In this document: positions 9,184-16,346 of the stretch, piece after piece
How positions within the stretch are numbered: position 1 is the stretch's first letter
Layout of the letters: every line of letters begins with the position of its first letter
Source of the DNA: Opitutales bacterium
GTDB taxonomy: Bacteria; Verrucomicrobiota; Verrucomicrobiia; Opitutales; Oceanipulchritudinaceae
Assembly (NCBI GenBank): GCA_007133065.1
Contig: SLNJ01000056.1
Span: forward strand, 1 to 64,000
Direction of reading: 5' to 3'
Length of the DNA stretch: 64,000 nt
Notes under the pieces: model-generated
Databases searched by the model: none
Seen by the model: the letters and a program-made list of their open reading frames with translations, nothing else
What the model was told of the DNA's origin: nothing
Translations under genes and position numbers: made by a program

Positions 9184-9197
9184 TATACTTTAGTATA
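9184..9197. promoter_or_regulatory. Palindrome TATACTTTAGTATA in the cysH-cobA divergent region
   Basis: Six-base arms TATACT and AGTATA are exact reverse complements around a TT centre, 7 bp upstream of cysH and 122 bp upstream of cobA. Each arm also resembles a -10 box (TATACT) on its own strand, so one site could act on both promoters. The sequence context (sulfur assimilation) suggests an operator for a sulfur or cysteine regulator. The regulator is not identifiable from the window. Confidence 0.4.
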
Positions 9198-9318
9198 CAT
9201 GGCAAAATACTCAAGATTTATTCTGGCTTGGCAACGAGTTTTTCGCGCCCGCTGTGATTCCACCGGTTCTTTCGGATTTGCTAATCAAAGTGGGGTGCGA
9301 TTAACTGCCCGGTTTTGA

Positions 9319-10071
9319 ATGCAAGGCGGAGTGGTATATCTCGTCGGGGCTGGTCCGGGAGATCCAGACTTGATCACGGTGCGGGGCAAGGCATTGATCA
9401 CCTCGTGTGATGCCCTCGTGTACGACTACCTGGTCAACCCGTCGCTCCTGGATTGGACTGCGGAGGGCTGCGATCAAATCTGCGTCGGCAAGCGCCCCGG
9501 CTTTCACTCGCGGTCCCAGGAGGAGATCGCCAACCTGCTGGTCCGTCTCGCCCGGGAGGGACGATCGGTGGTGCGACTGAAAGGGGGCGATCCTTTTGTA
9601 TTCGGCCGCGGGGGCGAGGAGGCGGCGCATCTGCGGGAGCAAAACATCCGGTACGAGGTCGTGCCGGCGGTGACCGCGGCTCTCGCATCCGCGGCGTACT
9701 CCGGAATACCCCTGACACATCGTGGCCACAGCTCGGCGCTGGTTTTCTTGAGTGGGCACGAGGATCCGGACAAGGGGACCGGAGGAATTGACTGGCGGGC
9801 TTACGCGCGCCTTCCTGCGACGCTCTGTCTTTACATGGCCATGGGACGCCTGGAGCGGATCGTGGCGGAGTTGCAGGCGGGCGGAATGGCCCCCGGCACC
9901 CCCGTTGCGGTTGTCCAATGGGCGACGACTCCCCGGCAGCGGACTTGCCTGACAACCGTTGAATCGGTCGCGGCGGAGGTGGAAAGACTCGGATTCGGCC
10001 CTCCGGCTGTGGTCATCATCGGTCCGGTGGCACAGTATGCCGAAACGCTGGGGTGGTTTGAGGAGAGGTGA
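9319..10071 (+). CDS. cobA: Uroporphyrinogen-III C-methyltransferase
   Basis: A 250-aa stand-alone SUMT that methylates uroporphyrinogen III at C2 and C7 with SAM to give precorrin-2, the branch point to siroheme and cobalamin. Family motifs are VYLVGAGPGDPDLITVRG at the N-terminus, LKGGDPFVFGRGGEE near residue 90, GIPLTHRG near 130 and the SAM-binding GPVAQYAE region at the end. It is not fused to a CysG-type dehydrogenase/chelatase, nor to a HemD domain. The stop overlaps the next gene, a CbiX-type chelatase, so the two form an operon. Its neighbours suggest use for both siroheme (with CysH) and corrinoid supply to the methyltransferase island downstream. Confidence 0.95.
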   Translation: MQGGVVYLVGAGPGDPDLITVRGKALITSCDALVYDYLVNPSLLDWTAEGCDQICVGKRPGFHSRSQEEIANLLVRLAREGRSVVRLKGGDPFVFGRGGEEAAHLREQNIRYEVVPAVTAALASAAYSGIPLTHRGHSSALVFLSGHEDPDKGTGGIDWRAYARLPATLCLYMAMGRLERIVAELQAGGMAPGTPVAVVQWATTPRQRTCLTTVESVAAEVERLGFGPPAVVIIGPVAQYAETLGWFEER

Positions 10072-10916
10072 TGATTGTTTTTCTCAGCGACAATGGCTCG
10101 TTGCGTCCGGAGGTATGGCGGAATCTGAGCCGGGTTGCGGCCGCGCTGCAGGACCGGATCGGCGTGCGTGTTCGTCCGGCGTCGGTCTTGCACAGCAACC
10201 GGATCCCCCCCGCGGCCCTGGGGGGTGAGCGAGCGGTTATCTTCGAGGAGGCGTTGCGTGAGGAACGGGATGCCGGCTGGGAGCGTTTCTGTGTCCTCCC
10301 GTTTTTCATCGGGCCGACCCGGGCGATAACACAGTATCTTCCCCGGGTCATCGACCGGGTGTTGGAGCGGAGAGAGCGCGCACGCGGAACAATCTCCTCC
10401 GCGCCCTTTATCTACCCGGGAGCCTCTCTGGACGACGGGTTGCTTTTGGATCTGTTGGAGCGCCGAACGCGCGGCATCATCGAACAGGAGTGCGAGCATC
10501 AACCGCCGGTGATTCTTGTCGATCACGGTTCGCCTGAACCGGCAGTAACCGCGGTTCGGGATAAGCTTGCAGAACGGCTGAGCGAACGGGTCCGCGACGT
10601 GGCGCCGGTCGTAATCCCGGCGTCGATGGAGCGTCGAGCGGGAGCCGAGTATGACTTTAACGAACCGTTGCTGGCGACCGCGCTGAGGCGCAAGCCGTGT
10701 GCATCCGGGACGGTCGTCCTCATCCCGCTGTTCCTTGCGCCGGGCCGGCATGCGGGAGCGGGCGGAGACATCCCGGTGATCTGCTCCGCCGCGGAAGCGG
10801 AAAATCCGGAACTGCGGATCGCGCGTGCGGATCTCCTGGGTGTCGGCGACACGATCGTGGAGATCCTTGCCGCCCGGTTTCAGATGTGGCGGGAGGGGAA
10901 CCGTATCTGTTTGTGA
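10071..10916 (+). CDS. CbiX/SirB-type sirohydrochlorin chelatase
   Basis: A 281-aa protein of the class II chelatase fold, with two related halves. It should insert Co2+ or Fe2+ into sirohydrochlorin for cobalamin or siroheme. The second half has the metal-binding ILVDHGSPEPAV motif, where the His is the usual ligand; the first half has the degenerate counterpart VFLSDNGSLRPEV, in which the His is lost. ATG 10071 is preferred because GGAG sits 5 bases upstream; GTG 10068 would also fit. It overlaps the cobA stop. The precorrin-2 dehydrogenase expected between these two steps is not in the window. Confidence 0.82.
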   Translation: MIVFLSDNGSLRPEVWRNLSRVAAALQDRIGVRVRPASVLHSNRIPPAALGGERAVIFEEALREERDAGWERFCVLPFFIGPTRAITQYLPRVIDRVLERRERARGTISSAPFIYPGASLDDGLLLDLLERRTRGIIEQECEHQPPVILVDHGSPEPAVTAVRDKLAERLSERVRDVAPVVIPASMERRAGAEYDFNEPLLATALRRKPCASGTVVLIPLFLAPGRHAGAGGDIPVICSAAEAENPELRIARADLLGVGDTIVEILAARFQMWREGNRICL

Positions 10917-10971
10917 AATAGAAATGCCATGGGCGAATCCACTTCGAAATGGATTTTGGGTTGCGTTTCGG

Positions 10972-11075
10972 ATCAGATTCGCTTCAATCTGATTATGATT
11001 CCGGTCTGACCCGGATTCTCTGATTTACACTCAAACAAATCCACGTGAAGGCGCAGAACCTCCGGAAGGTTGCGC
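10972..11075. terminator. Two hairpins between cbiX and the methyltransferase island
   Basis: The first hairpin has 8-bp arms ATCAGATT (10972-10979) and AATCTGAT (10986-10993) around a 6-base loop. The second is at 11051-11075, with AACCT/AGGTT plus GCGC/GCGC arms and a small bulge. Neither is followed by a T-run. They may end the cobA-cbiX transcript or form the leader of the GSMT gene. No known riboswitch consensus was recognised. Confidence 0.35.
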
Positions 11076-11152
11076 TCAAGTAGCGTCTCGGGTGGCATGT
11101 GGCTGCATGCGGACCGGGAGCGCGTCTTCCCAAAACGACAGAATAGGGGAAA

Positions 11153-11992
11153 TTGACTCTGAAAACACAGAAAACACAAGAATTCGGCAAGAATCCCGTC
11201 AAAATGCGGGAAACCGATCACTATCGCCATGAGTACGTGCCTGGTTTTGTCGACAAGTGGGACGACTTGATCGACTGGGATCAGCGCGCCAAAACGGAGG
11301 GAGAATTCTTTATCGAACACCTGAAGGCGCGCGGCACCAAAACCGTTTTGGACGTCGCCGCCGGTACCGGGTTTCACTCGGTCCGCCTCCTGGAGGCCGG
11401 GTTCCGCGTCGTGTCGGCCGACGGGAGCAAGGAGATGCTCGGGAAGGCCTTTGATAACGCGTTCAGGCGAGGGCACGTGCTGCGAACGGTGCATGCCGAT
11501 TGGCGTTCCCTGAACCGCGACGTTCACGGTGAGTTCGACGCAGTGATCTGTTTGGGCAATTCATTTACGCACATGTTCGAGGAGCGGGATCGCCGGAAGG
11601 CGCTTGCGGAGTTCTACACCATGTTGAAGCACGACGGCGTGCTCATGCTCGACCAGCGCAATTACGATCGCCTGCTCGACGCGGGAGTCACCACCAAGGC
11701 AGGCAAGCACACGTACTACTACTGCGGGGACGACGTCACCGCCGAGCCCGAGCATGTCGACGAAGGTCTGGCCCGTTTCAAGTACTCGTTCAAGGACGGG
11801 GCCGAATACCACCTGAACATGTTCCCATTGCGGAAGAACTACACGCGCCGTCTGATGCGTGAGGTCGGGTTTCAAAAGGTCGAGACCTACGGCGATTTCC
11901 AGGAGACATACCGTGAGGACGAACCCGACTTCTTCATTCACGTCGCCGAAAAGTACTACGACGAAACCGAGGAGTTCCACCTCGATGACTGA
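11153..11992 (+). CDS. Glycine/sarcosine N-methyltransferase (GSMT)
   Basis: A 279-aa SAM-dependent methyltransferase that should carry out the first two steps of betaine synthesis: glycine to sarcosine to dimethylglycine. It matches the halophile GSMT family over its whole length: FGKNPVKMRETDHY, the SAM site VLDVAAGTGFHSVRLLEAGF near residue 65, ICLGNSFTHMFEE, LMLDQRNYDRLLDAG, KHTYYYCGDDV and YHLNMFPLRKNYTRRL. The start is taken as TTG 11153, because the family-conserved FGxxP segment lies upstream of the first in-frame ATG (11204). It is separated by about 680 bp from the corrinoid operon that contains the partner SDMT, so it is probably transcribed on its own. Confidence 0.88.
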   Translation: MTLKTQKTQEFGKNPVKMRETDHYRHEYVPGFVDKWDDLIDWDQRAKTEGEFFIEHLKARGTKTVLDVAAGTGFHSVRLLEAGFRVVSADGSKEMLGKAFDNAFRRGHVLRTVHADWRSLNRDVHGEFDAVICLGNSFTHMFEERDRRKALAEFYTMLKHDGVLMLDQRNYDRLLDAGVTTKAGKHTYYYCGDDVTAEPEHVDEGLARFKYSFKDGAEYHLNMFPLRKNYTRRLMREVGFQKVETYGDFQETYREDEPDFFIHVAEKYYDETEEFHLDD

Positions 11993-12671
11993 TTGAAGTT
12001 TCTCGAGCCCTTTGGAACGCGTTGCGCCGCTCACCTCGGTGCGATCGGGTGATCCGTGTCGAGCCCTGACTCAAAGTTGACCGTGTTTTCGATTCTTTGG
12101 GTTGGTTGTCTGCGGCGGTAGGGCAGAGCGGCGGAGCGAGCGGAGCTACAGAGCTGCGGAGCGGGGAGCGCGGTGCCAAACGGTCAACCCATGGCCGGGC
12201 CGGACCGTGGCGTCTGGGGGGTAGCGAGCGGGTCAACGACAATGATTCTTCGCTGTCCGCACGATGACCAGGCGTCCGCGCCGGGCCGTCTGTGCGGCAA
12301 GCTCAGCGTTGTACCTGTGCGGACCGGGTTGAGGCTTTGATGCAGCCTTCAAGGCCCTTGGGATCCGGTTTTGTTTTGTTGCACCCGTGATGCAATCCTC
12401 CGCTTCTGAGAAAAAAGCTTTACTCGATCTGAAAGCTGCGATTAAACTCCGGTAGGAGAGATAACAAAGATAGCTACGCAGAAGGATCAAGCCGCTGTGT
12501 TGCACATGGAAACCGGTCGCGTGAATAGCCGGAAGGGTTGGACACGCGCTCTGGCGCCGTCTTCGGGTGATTGAACCACCCGAACGCGGATTTTTGTGAG
12601 CAACGGCTGAAAAGATCAACAAAGAGGTATAACAGGAGACATTCCATCTCATATTCCAAGAAGGTATGACC
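11993..12671. other. Long leader/intergenic region before the corrinoid operon
   Basis: No gene is supported in this 679-bp stretch. It contains an inverted pair GTTGACCG (about 12077) and CGGTCAAC (about 12180), a G/C-rich low-complexity patch at 12118-12175, and a terminator-like hairpin near the end (see 12557-12595). Its length suggests a long 5' leader with regulatory structure. I compared it by eye with cobalamin, glycine, SAM and SAH riboswitch consensus elements and recognised none. Confidence 0.5.
12557..12595 (+). terminator. Terminator/attenuator-like hairpin upstream of the corrinoid protein gene
   Basis: Arms TTCGGGTG (12562-12569) and CACCCGAA (12577-12584) pair perfectly around a 7-base loop, with a possible outer CCG/CGG extension and TTTTT at 12591-12595. 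It sits 77 bp before the start of the corrinoid protein gene and far from the GSMT stop. A role as an attenuator of the operon is therefore as plausible as simple termination. Confidence 0.45.
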
Positions 12672-13331
12672 ATGACATTTGATATGAAAGAGATAGTAAA
12701 CGGTGTGATCAAAGGGAAGATCGACGAGGTTAAGGCCCTTGCCGAACAGGCTCTTAGCGAAGGCATCAGCCCTGAGGAGATTTCATCTCAAGGGCTCGTC
12801 GTCGGCATGGACGCCGTGGGCGAGCGCTGGAAGAACGACGAGATGTTCATGCCCGAGGTGCTGCGAAGCGCCAAAGCAATGAGCAGCGGGATGGACGTGA
12901 TCCGCGATCAGCTGGCCGAGAAGGACAACCAGGTTGGCACAATGGTGATTGGAACGGTCGAGGGCGACCTCCACGATATCGGAAAGGACCTGGCCGCTAT
13001 GATGTTCGAAGGGGCCGGCTATAAGGTGGTGAATCTCGGTGTCGATCAACCGAGCGAGGTTTTCATCGAAGCCGTAAAGGAGCACAGACCACAGCTGCTT
13101 GGAATCTCGGCGCTCCTGACCACGACGATGCCTCGGATGGGTGATATCATCAACGAGCTCAAGGAAGCGGGCATCCGCGAGCAGGTGACCGTGATTATCG
13201 GGGGTGCTCCGGTGACGGATGATTTCTCGGAATCCATTGGAGCCGATATCTATGCCCCCAACGCACGCAGCGGCGTCGAGCGTGCCCGCGAATTCTTCAA
13301 GAAGAAGTCGGCTGAGAGCGGTTCGAACTGA
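12672..13331 (+). CDS. Corrinoid-binding methyl carrier protein (MtgC/MttC type)
   Basis: A 219-aa cobalamin-binding protein of the methionine-synthase/MttC class. It shuttles a methyl group on cobalt between an MttB-family methyltransferase and a second methyltransferase. The helical cap domain occupies residues 1-85; the Rossmann B12 domain carries the DxHxxG motif GDLHDIGKD, in which His101 is the lower cobalt ligand, then LLGISALLTTTM and VIIGGAPVTDDF. I prefer ATG 12672 because AAGAAGG lies 7 bases upstream; ATG 12666 is in frame but only 1 base from it. It is the first gene of the corrinoid operon and the shared partner of both MttB homologues. Confidence 0.93.
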   Translation: MTFDMKEIVNGVIKGKIDEVKALAEQALSEGISPEEISSQGLVVGMDAVGERWKNDEMFMPEVLRSAKAMSSGMDVIRDQLAEKDNQVGTMVIGTVEGDLHDIGKDLAAMMFEGAGYKVVNLGVDQPSEVFIEAVKEHRPQLLGISALLTTTMPRMGDIINELKEAGIREQVTVIIGGAPVTDDFSESIGADIYAPNARSGVERAREFFKKKSAESGSN

Positions 13332-13350
13332 GGCATTGAGGAGCGATATT

Positions 13351-14805
13351 GTGAAAATGAACCAATCTATTAACCGAACGCCGCGATTCCGCGTGCTCTC
13401 GGATGACCAGATCGAGCGAATTTATTTCGCCGCCTTGGATGTCCTGGAGCGTGCCGGGGCGATGGTGTTTCAAGAGGACGCGCTCGAGCTCTTCCGCCAA
13501 AGCGATGCCGTGGTCGATACGAACAACCGGGTGCGCGTGCCGGCTTCAATGGTCGAGCAGGCTATTAAATTCTACCCGCGCAAGATTACGCTTCAGGGGC
13601 GCGACGGGGTGCGTTCGCTGCATATTCAGAAGGATTCGGCCTCGTTTGGAACAGGATCGGATCTGCCGTTCTGCTACGACCGCAAGACCGGCGAACGGCG
13701 CCGAACCACACTCGCGGATATCCGCGATGCGGCCCGCTTGTGCGATGTTCTGCCGAACATCGACTTTTTCATGAGCCACGGCATCGCCAGCGATGCGCCT
13801 CTGCCGGAAACCTACGACCGGCACCAGTTTCTGTCCATGCTGGAGGGGTGCACCAAACCGATGGTGGTCACCAGCGTCGATGGCGAGGGGTTGGAAGACC
13901 TTTGGCGGATGGCGTGCGTGGTACAGGGTGGAGAGGACGAATTCCGCCTGAACCCGCTTTTCGTTGCGTACATCGAGCCGATTTCGCCGCTCAAGAATGA
14001 TCGGACTGCCGTCGAAAAGCTGCTGTTCGCTGCTGAAAAAGGCATTCCGGCGATGTATACGCCGTGCCCGAGCGCGGGTGCGACTGCGCCGAGCACGATT
14101 GCAGGCATGCTCGTGCAGTCGCTTGCCGAAACATTGCTGGCGGTCGTCCTTTGCCACCTCAAGAAACCGGGCATGCCCTTGATCATGGGCGGGGTGACCA
14201 CGGTGCTCGATATGCGCAAATCAACGTATTCGTACGGCGCGCCCGAACTCTCACTGGCTTCCGCCGCCAACACGGATATTTCCAAATGGCTCAACCTGCT
14301 GATGTTCAGCACCGGTGGCTGCACCGATGCCAAAATCGTGGACGAACAGGCCGCGGCCGAGATGACGACGAGCCTCTTCTATGCTTCGCTCTCCGGGGCG
14401 AGTCTGATCCACGATGTGGGTTACATCGACAGCGGGACGAATGCCTCGCTCGAGGCCCTGGTGCTTAACGACGAGATCATCGGCATGTGTCGCCAGTTCT
14501 GCAAGGGCATCAACACCGAGAAGGAGTACCTCGCACTCGATCTTATCGACGAACAGGGACCGGGGGGCGAATACTTCACCACCGATCACACGTACGAGCA
14601 CTGGCGCGAGTGGTTTCTGCCCAAGCTGCAGGACCGTTCGGATTGGGAAACGTGGGTTGCCAACGGTTCCAAGAGTATGACCGATCGGGTCAACGAGCGC
14701 ACGCAGCACCTGCTGGATACCCACGAAACGGAACCGATTCCGGAGGATCTTCACAAGGCGATCAAGGAGATCGTGGATGCCGCGGACGCGCGGCACGCCG
14801 GGTAG
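13351..14805 (+). CDS. MttB-family methyltransferase 1, without pyrrolysine
   Basis: A 484-aa member of the trimethylamine methyltransferase superfamily. Non-pyrrolysine members such as MtgB transfer a methyl from glycine betaine or related quaternary amines to the corrinoid protein. Landmarks are NRTPRFRVLSDDQIERIY at the N-terminus, KPMVVTSVDGEGLEDLWRMA, YIEPISPLKND, YSYGAPELSLASAA, STGGCTDAKIVDEQAA and EQGPGGEYFTTDHT. There is no internal TAG, so it is not a pyrrolysine enzyme; its stop codon happens to be TAG. GTG 13351 has GAGGAG 7 bases upstream and is preferred over ATG 13357. The gene follows the corrinoid protein by 19 bp and is paralogous to the next gene. The true substrate is unknown. 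Confidence 0.88.
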   Translation: MKMNQSINRTPRFRVLSDDQIERIYFAALDVLERAGAMVFQEDALELFRQSDAVVDTNNRVRVPASMVEQAIKFYPRKITLQGRDGVRSLHIQKDSASFGTGSDLPFCYDRKTGERRRTTLADIRDAARLCDVLPNIDFFMSHGIASDAPLPETYDRHQFLSMLEGCTKPMVVTSVDGEGLEDLWRMACVVQGGEDEFRLNPLFVAYIEPISPLKNDRTAVEKLLFAAEKGIPAMYTPCPSAGATAPSTIAGMLVQSLAETLLAVVLCHLKKPGMPLIMGGVTTVLDMRKSTYSYGAPELSLASAANTDISKWLNLLMFSTGGCTDAKIVDEQAAAEMTTSLFYASLSGASLIHDVGYIDSGTNASLEALVLNDEIIGMCRQFCKGINTEKEYLALDLIDEQGPGGEYFTTDHTYEHWREWFLPKLQDRSDWETWVANGSKSMTDRVNERTQHLLDTHETEPIPEDLHKAIKEIVDAADARHAG

Positions 14806-14852
14806 CCTGCGAGCCGGCGCTATGATGCGACAATAATACAAAGGAGTTTACT

Positions 14853-16346
14853 ATGGGATGTACCCGAATGAACCTGACCGAGAACCGAACGCCCCACTTC
14901 GAGGTGCTTTCGGATGACCAGAAGGAGACGATCTATAACGGCATGATCAAGACCCTCAACACGACGGGGGCAAACGTGCATCACGAAGGGGCGCGCGAGT
15001 TGTTATACTCGCACGGTTGCGATGTGGATGGCATCCGCGTGCGCATTCCACCGCAGCTGGTGCTGCGGGCGCTGGCAAGCGCACCGCCGGTGACCGAGAT
15101 CTTCTGCTGGGACGGCGATTTGCGAAAGAAGATTCTCGTCGAGCGGGGCCGCAGCTATTTTGGTCCGGGACCGACGCCGCCGAACTTCATTGACCCTGAT
15201 ACGCTCGAACGGCGACCCTATTTGCGCAAGGATGCGACCACGGTGGCCCGGGTATGCGATGCGCTGCCGAATATCGGTTTTGTGCAGTCACTCGGATCGA
15301 TCAACGACGTAACGGGCCCGTTGGCCGATATCTATGAATTCGCGGACATGATCCGCAATACCACCACTCCGGTCATGAGCTGGTCCTTTGCCCGCGAGGG
15401 TTGTCGGGACCAACACCGGATGGCGATTGCCATGGCCGGGGGTGAGGAGAACTTCAAGCGCCGCCCGAACTACATCTTCTATGGGGAGCCGATTTCGCCT
15501 CTGGTCAGCGATTTCCACGCGATCGACAAGTGCATGTACTGTGCCGAGCACCGGGTTCCGCAGGTTTACAGTCCCTGCTCGATCGGCGGCGGAACGGTAC
15601 CCGCAACCCATGCGGGACAACTGGTGGTTGCGCTTTCGGAGTCGATGGTGGGTGTCGTTGTGGCCCAACTGCTCAACCCGGGCACGAGCATCATCATCGG
15701 GGGGGTGCAGTCGATCCTGGATATGCGCCACAGCATCTATTCCTACGGAGCGCCCGAGCTGAGTATTCTCAGCGCCGCGATGACCGAGATGGCTCACTAT
15801 TGCGGCCTGCCCATGTACTCCACCTCGGGCTGCACCGATACGAAGAAAATGGATGTCCAATCCGCGATGGAGGCTGCGTTCTCAATCAATGCAGCGATGA
15901 TGAGCGGCGCTGACTTCGTCCACGACAACGGCTATACAGAGTCGGGGATCACCGGTGATGTCTTTCAGACGGTGATGGACGATGAACTGATTGGTATGGC
16001 CCGGATCATCGAGAACGGTGTCGAAGTGACCGAAGAGACCATGGCGGTCGACGTGATTTGCAACGGCGGACCCGGTGGGCATTATCTACACGAAGACCAT
16101 ACAATGAAGTGGTTCAAGACGGACTGGACTCCCACTTTGATGGAGCGTGGCAGCTATGAAGACTGGGTCGCCGAGGGCAAGACCTCGATGAAAGACTGGA
16201 TTCTCGCCAAGACGCGCGATCTTATCGCCAATCACGAAGGACCGCGAGAGAAGGTGCCGGAGGAAGCCGATGAAGCGCTCGAGGAGATTCTTAAGGAGGC
16301 TGAAGCCCGCGTTGCCCAAGGGGCTCCTGAGACAAAAGCCGGATGA
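14853..16346 (+). CDS. MttB-family methyltransferase 2, without pyrrolysine
   Basis: A 497-aa paralogue of the preceding gene with the same order of motifs: NRTPHFEVLSDDQKETIY, YGEPISPLVSDFHAIDKC, YSYGAPELSILSAAM, STSGCTDTKKMDVQSAM and NGGPGGHYLHEDHTMKW. The two are diverged enough (TGGCTDAKI against TSGCTDTKK in the region facing the corrinoid) to suggest different substrates, for example betaine and another N-methyl compound. There is no in-frame TAG. A good ribosome site (AAGGAG) precedes ATG 14853. The 3' end overlaps the next gene by 4 bases. Confidence 0.88.
   Translation: MGCTRMNLTENRTPHFEVLSDDQKETIYNGMIKTLNTTGANVHHEGARELLYSHGCDVDGIRVRIPPQLVLRALASAPPVTEIFCWDGDLRKKILVERGRSYFGPGPTPPNFIDPDTLERRPYLRKDATTVARVCDALPNIGFVQSLGSINDVTGPLADIYEFADMIRNTTTPVMSWSFAREGCRDQHRMAIAMAGGEENFKRRPNYIFYGEPISPLVSDFHAIDKCMYCAEHRVPQVYSPCSIGGGTVPATHAGQLVVALSESMVGVVVAQLLNPGTSIIIGGVQSILDMRHSIYSYGAPELSILSAAMTEMAHYCGLPMYSTSGCTDTKKMDVQSAMEAAFSINAAMMSGADFVHDNGYTESGITGDVFQTVMDDELIGMARIIENGVEVTEETMAVDVICNGGPGGHYLHEDHTMKWFKTDWTPTLMERGSYEDWVAEGKTSMKDWILAKTRDLIANHEGPREKVPEEADEALEEILKEAEARVAQGAPETKAG

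Noticed and set aside
11993-12671. Cobalamin or glycine riboswitch upstream of the corrinoid operon
   Set aside because: No B12-box or glycine-aptamer core was found by eye; only generic hairpins are present.
13351-16346. Pyrrolysine use in the MttB-family genes
   Set aside because: Neither gene has an internal in-frame TAG. The first ends in TAG, but reading through adds only about ten residues before the next stop.
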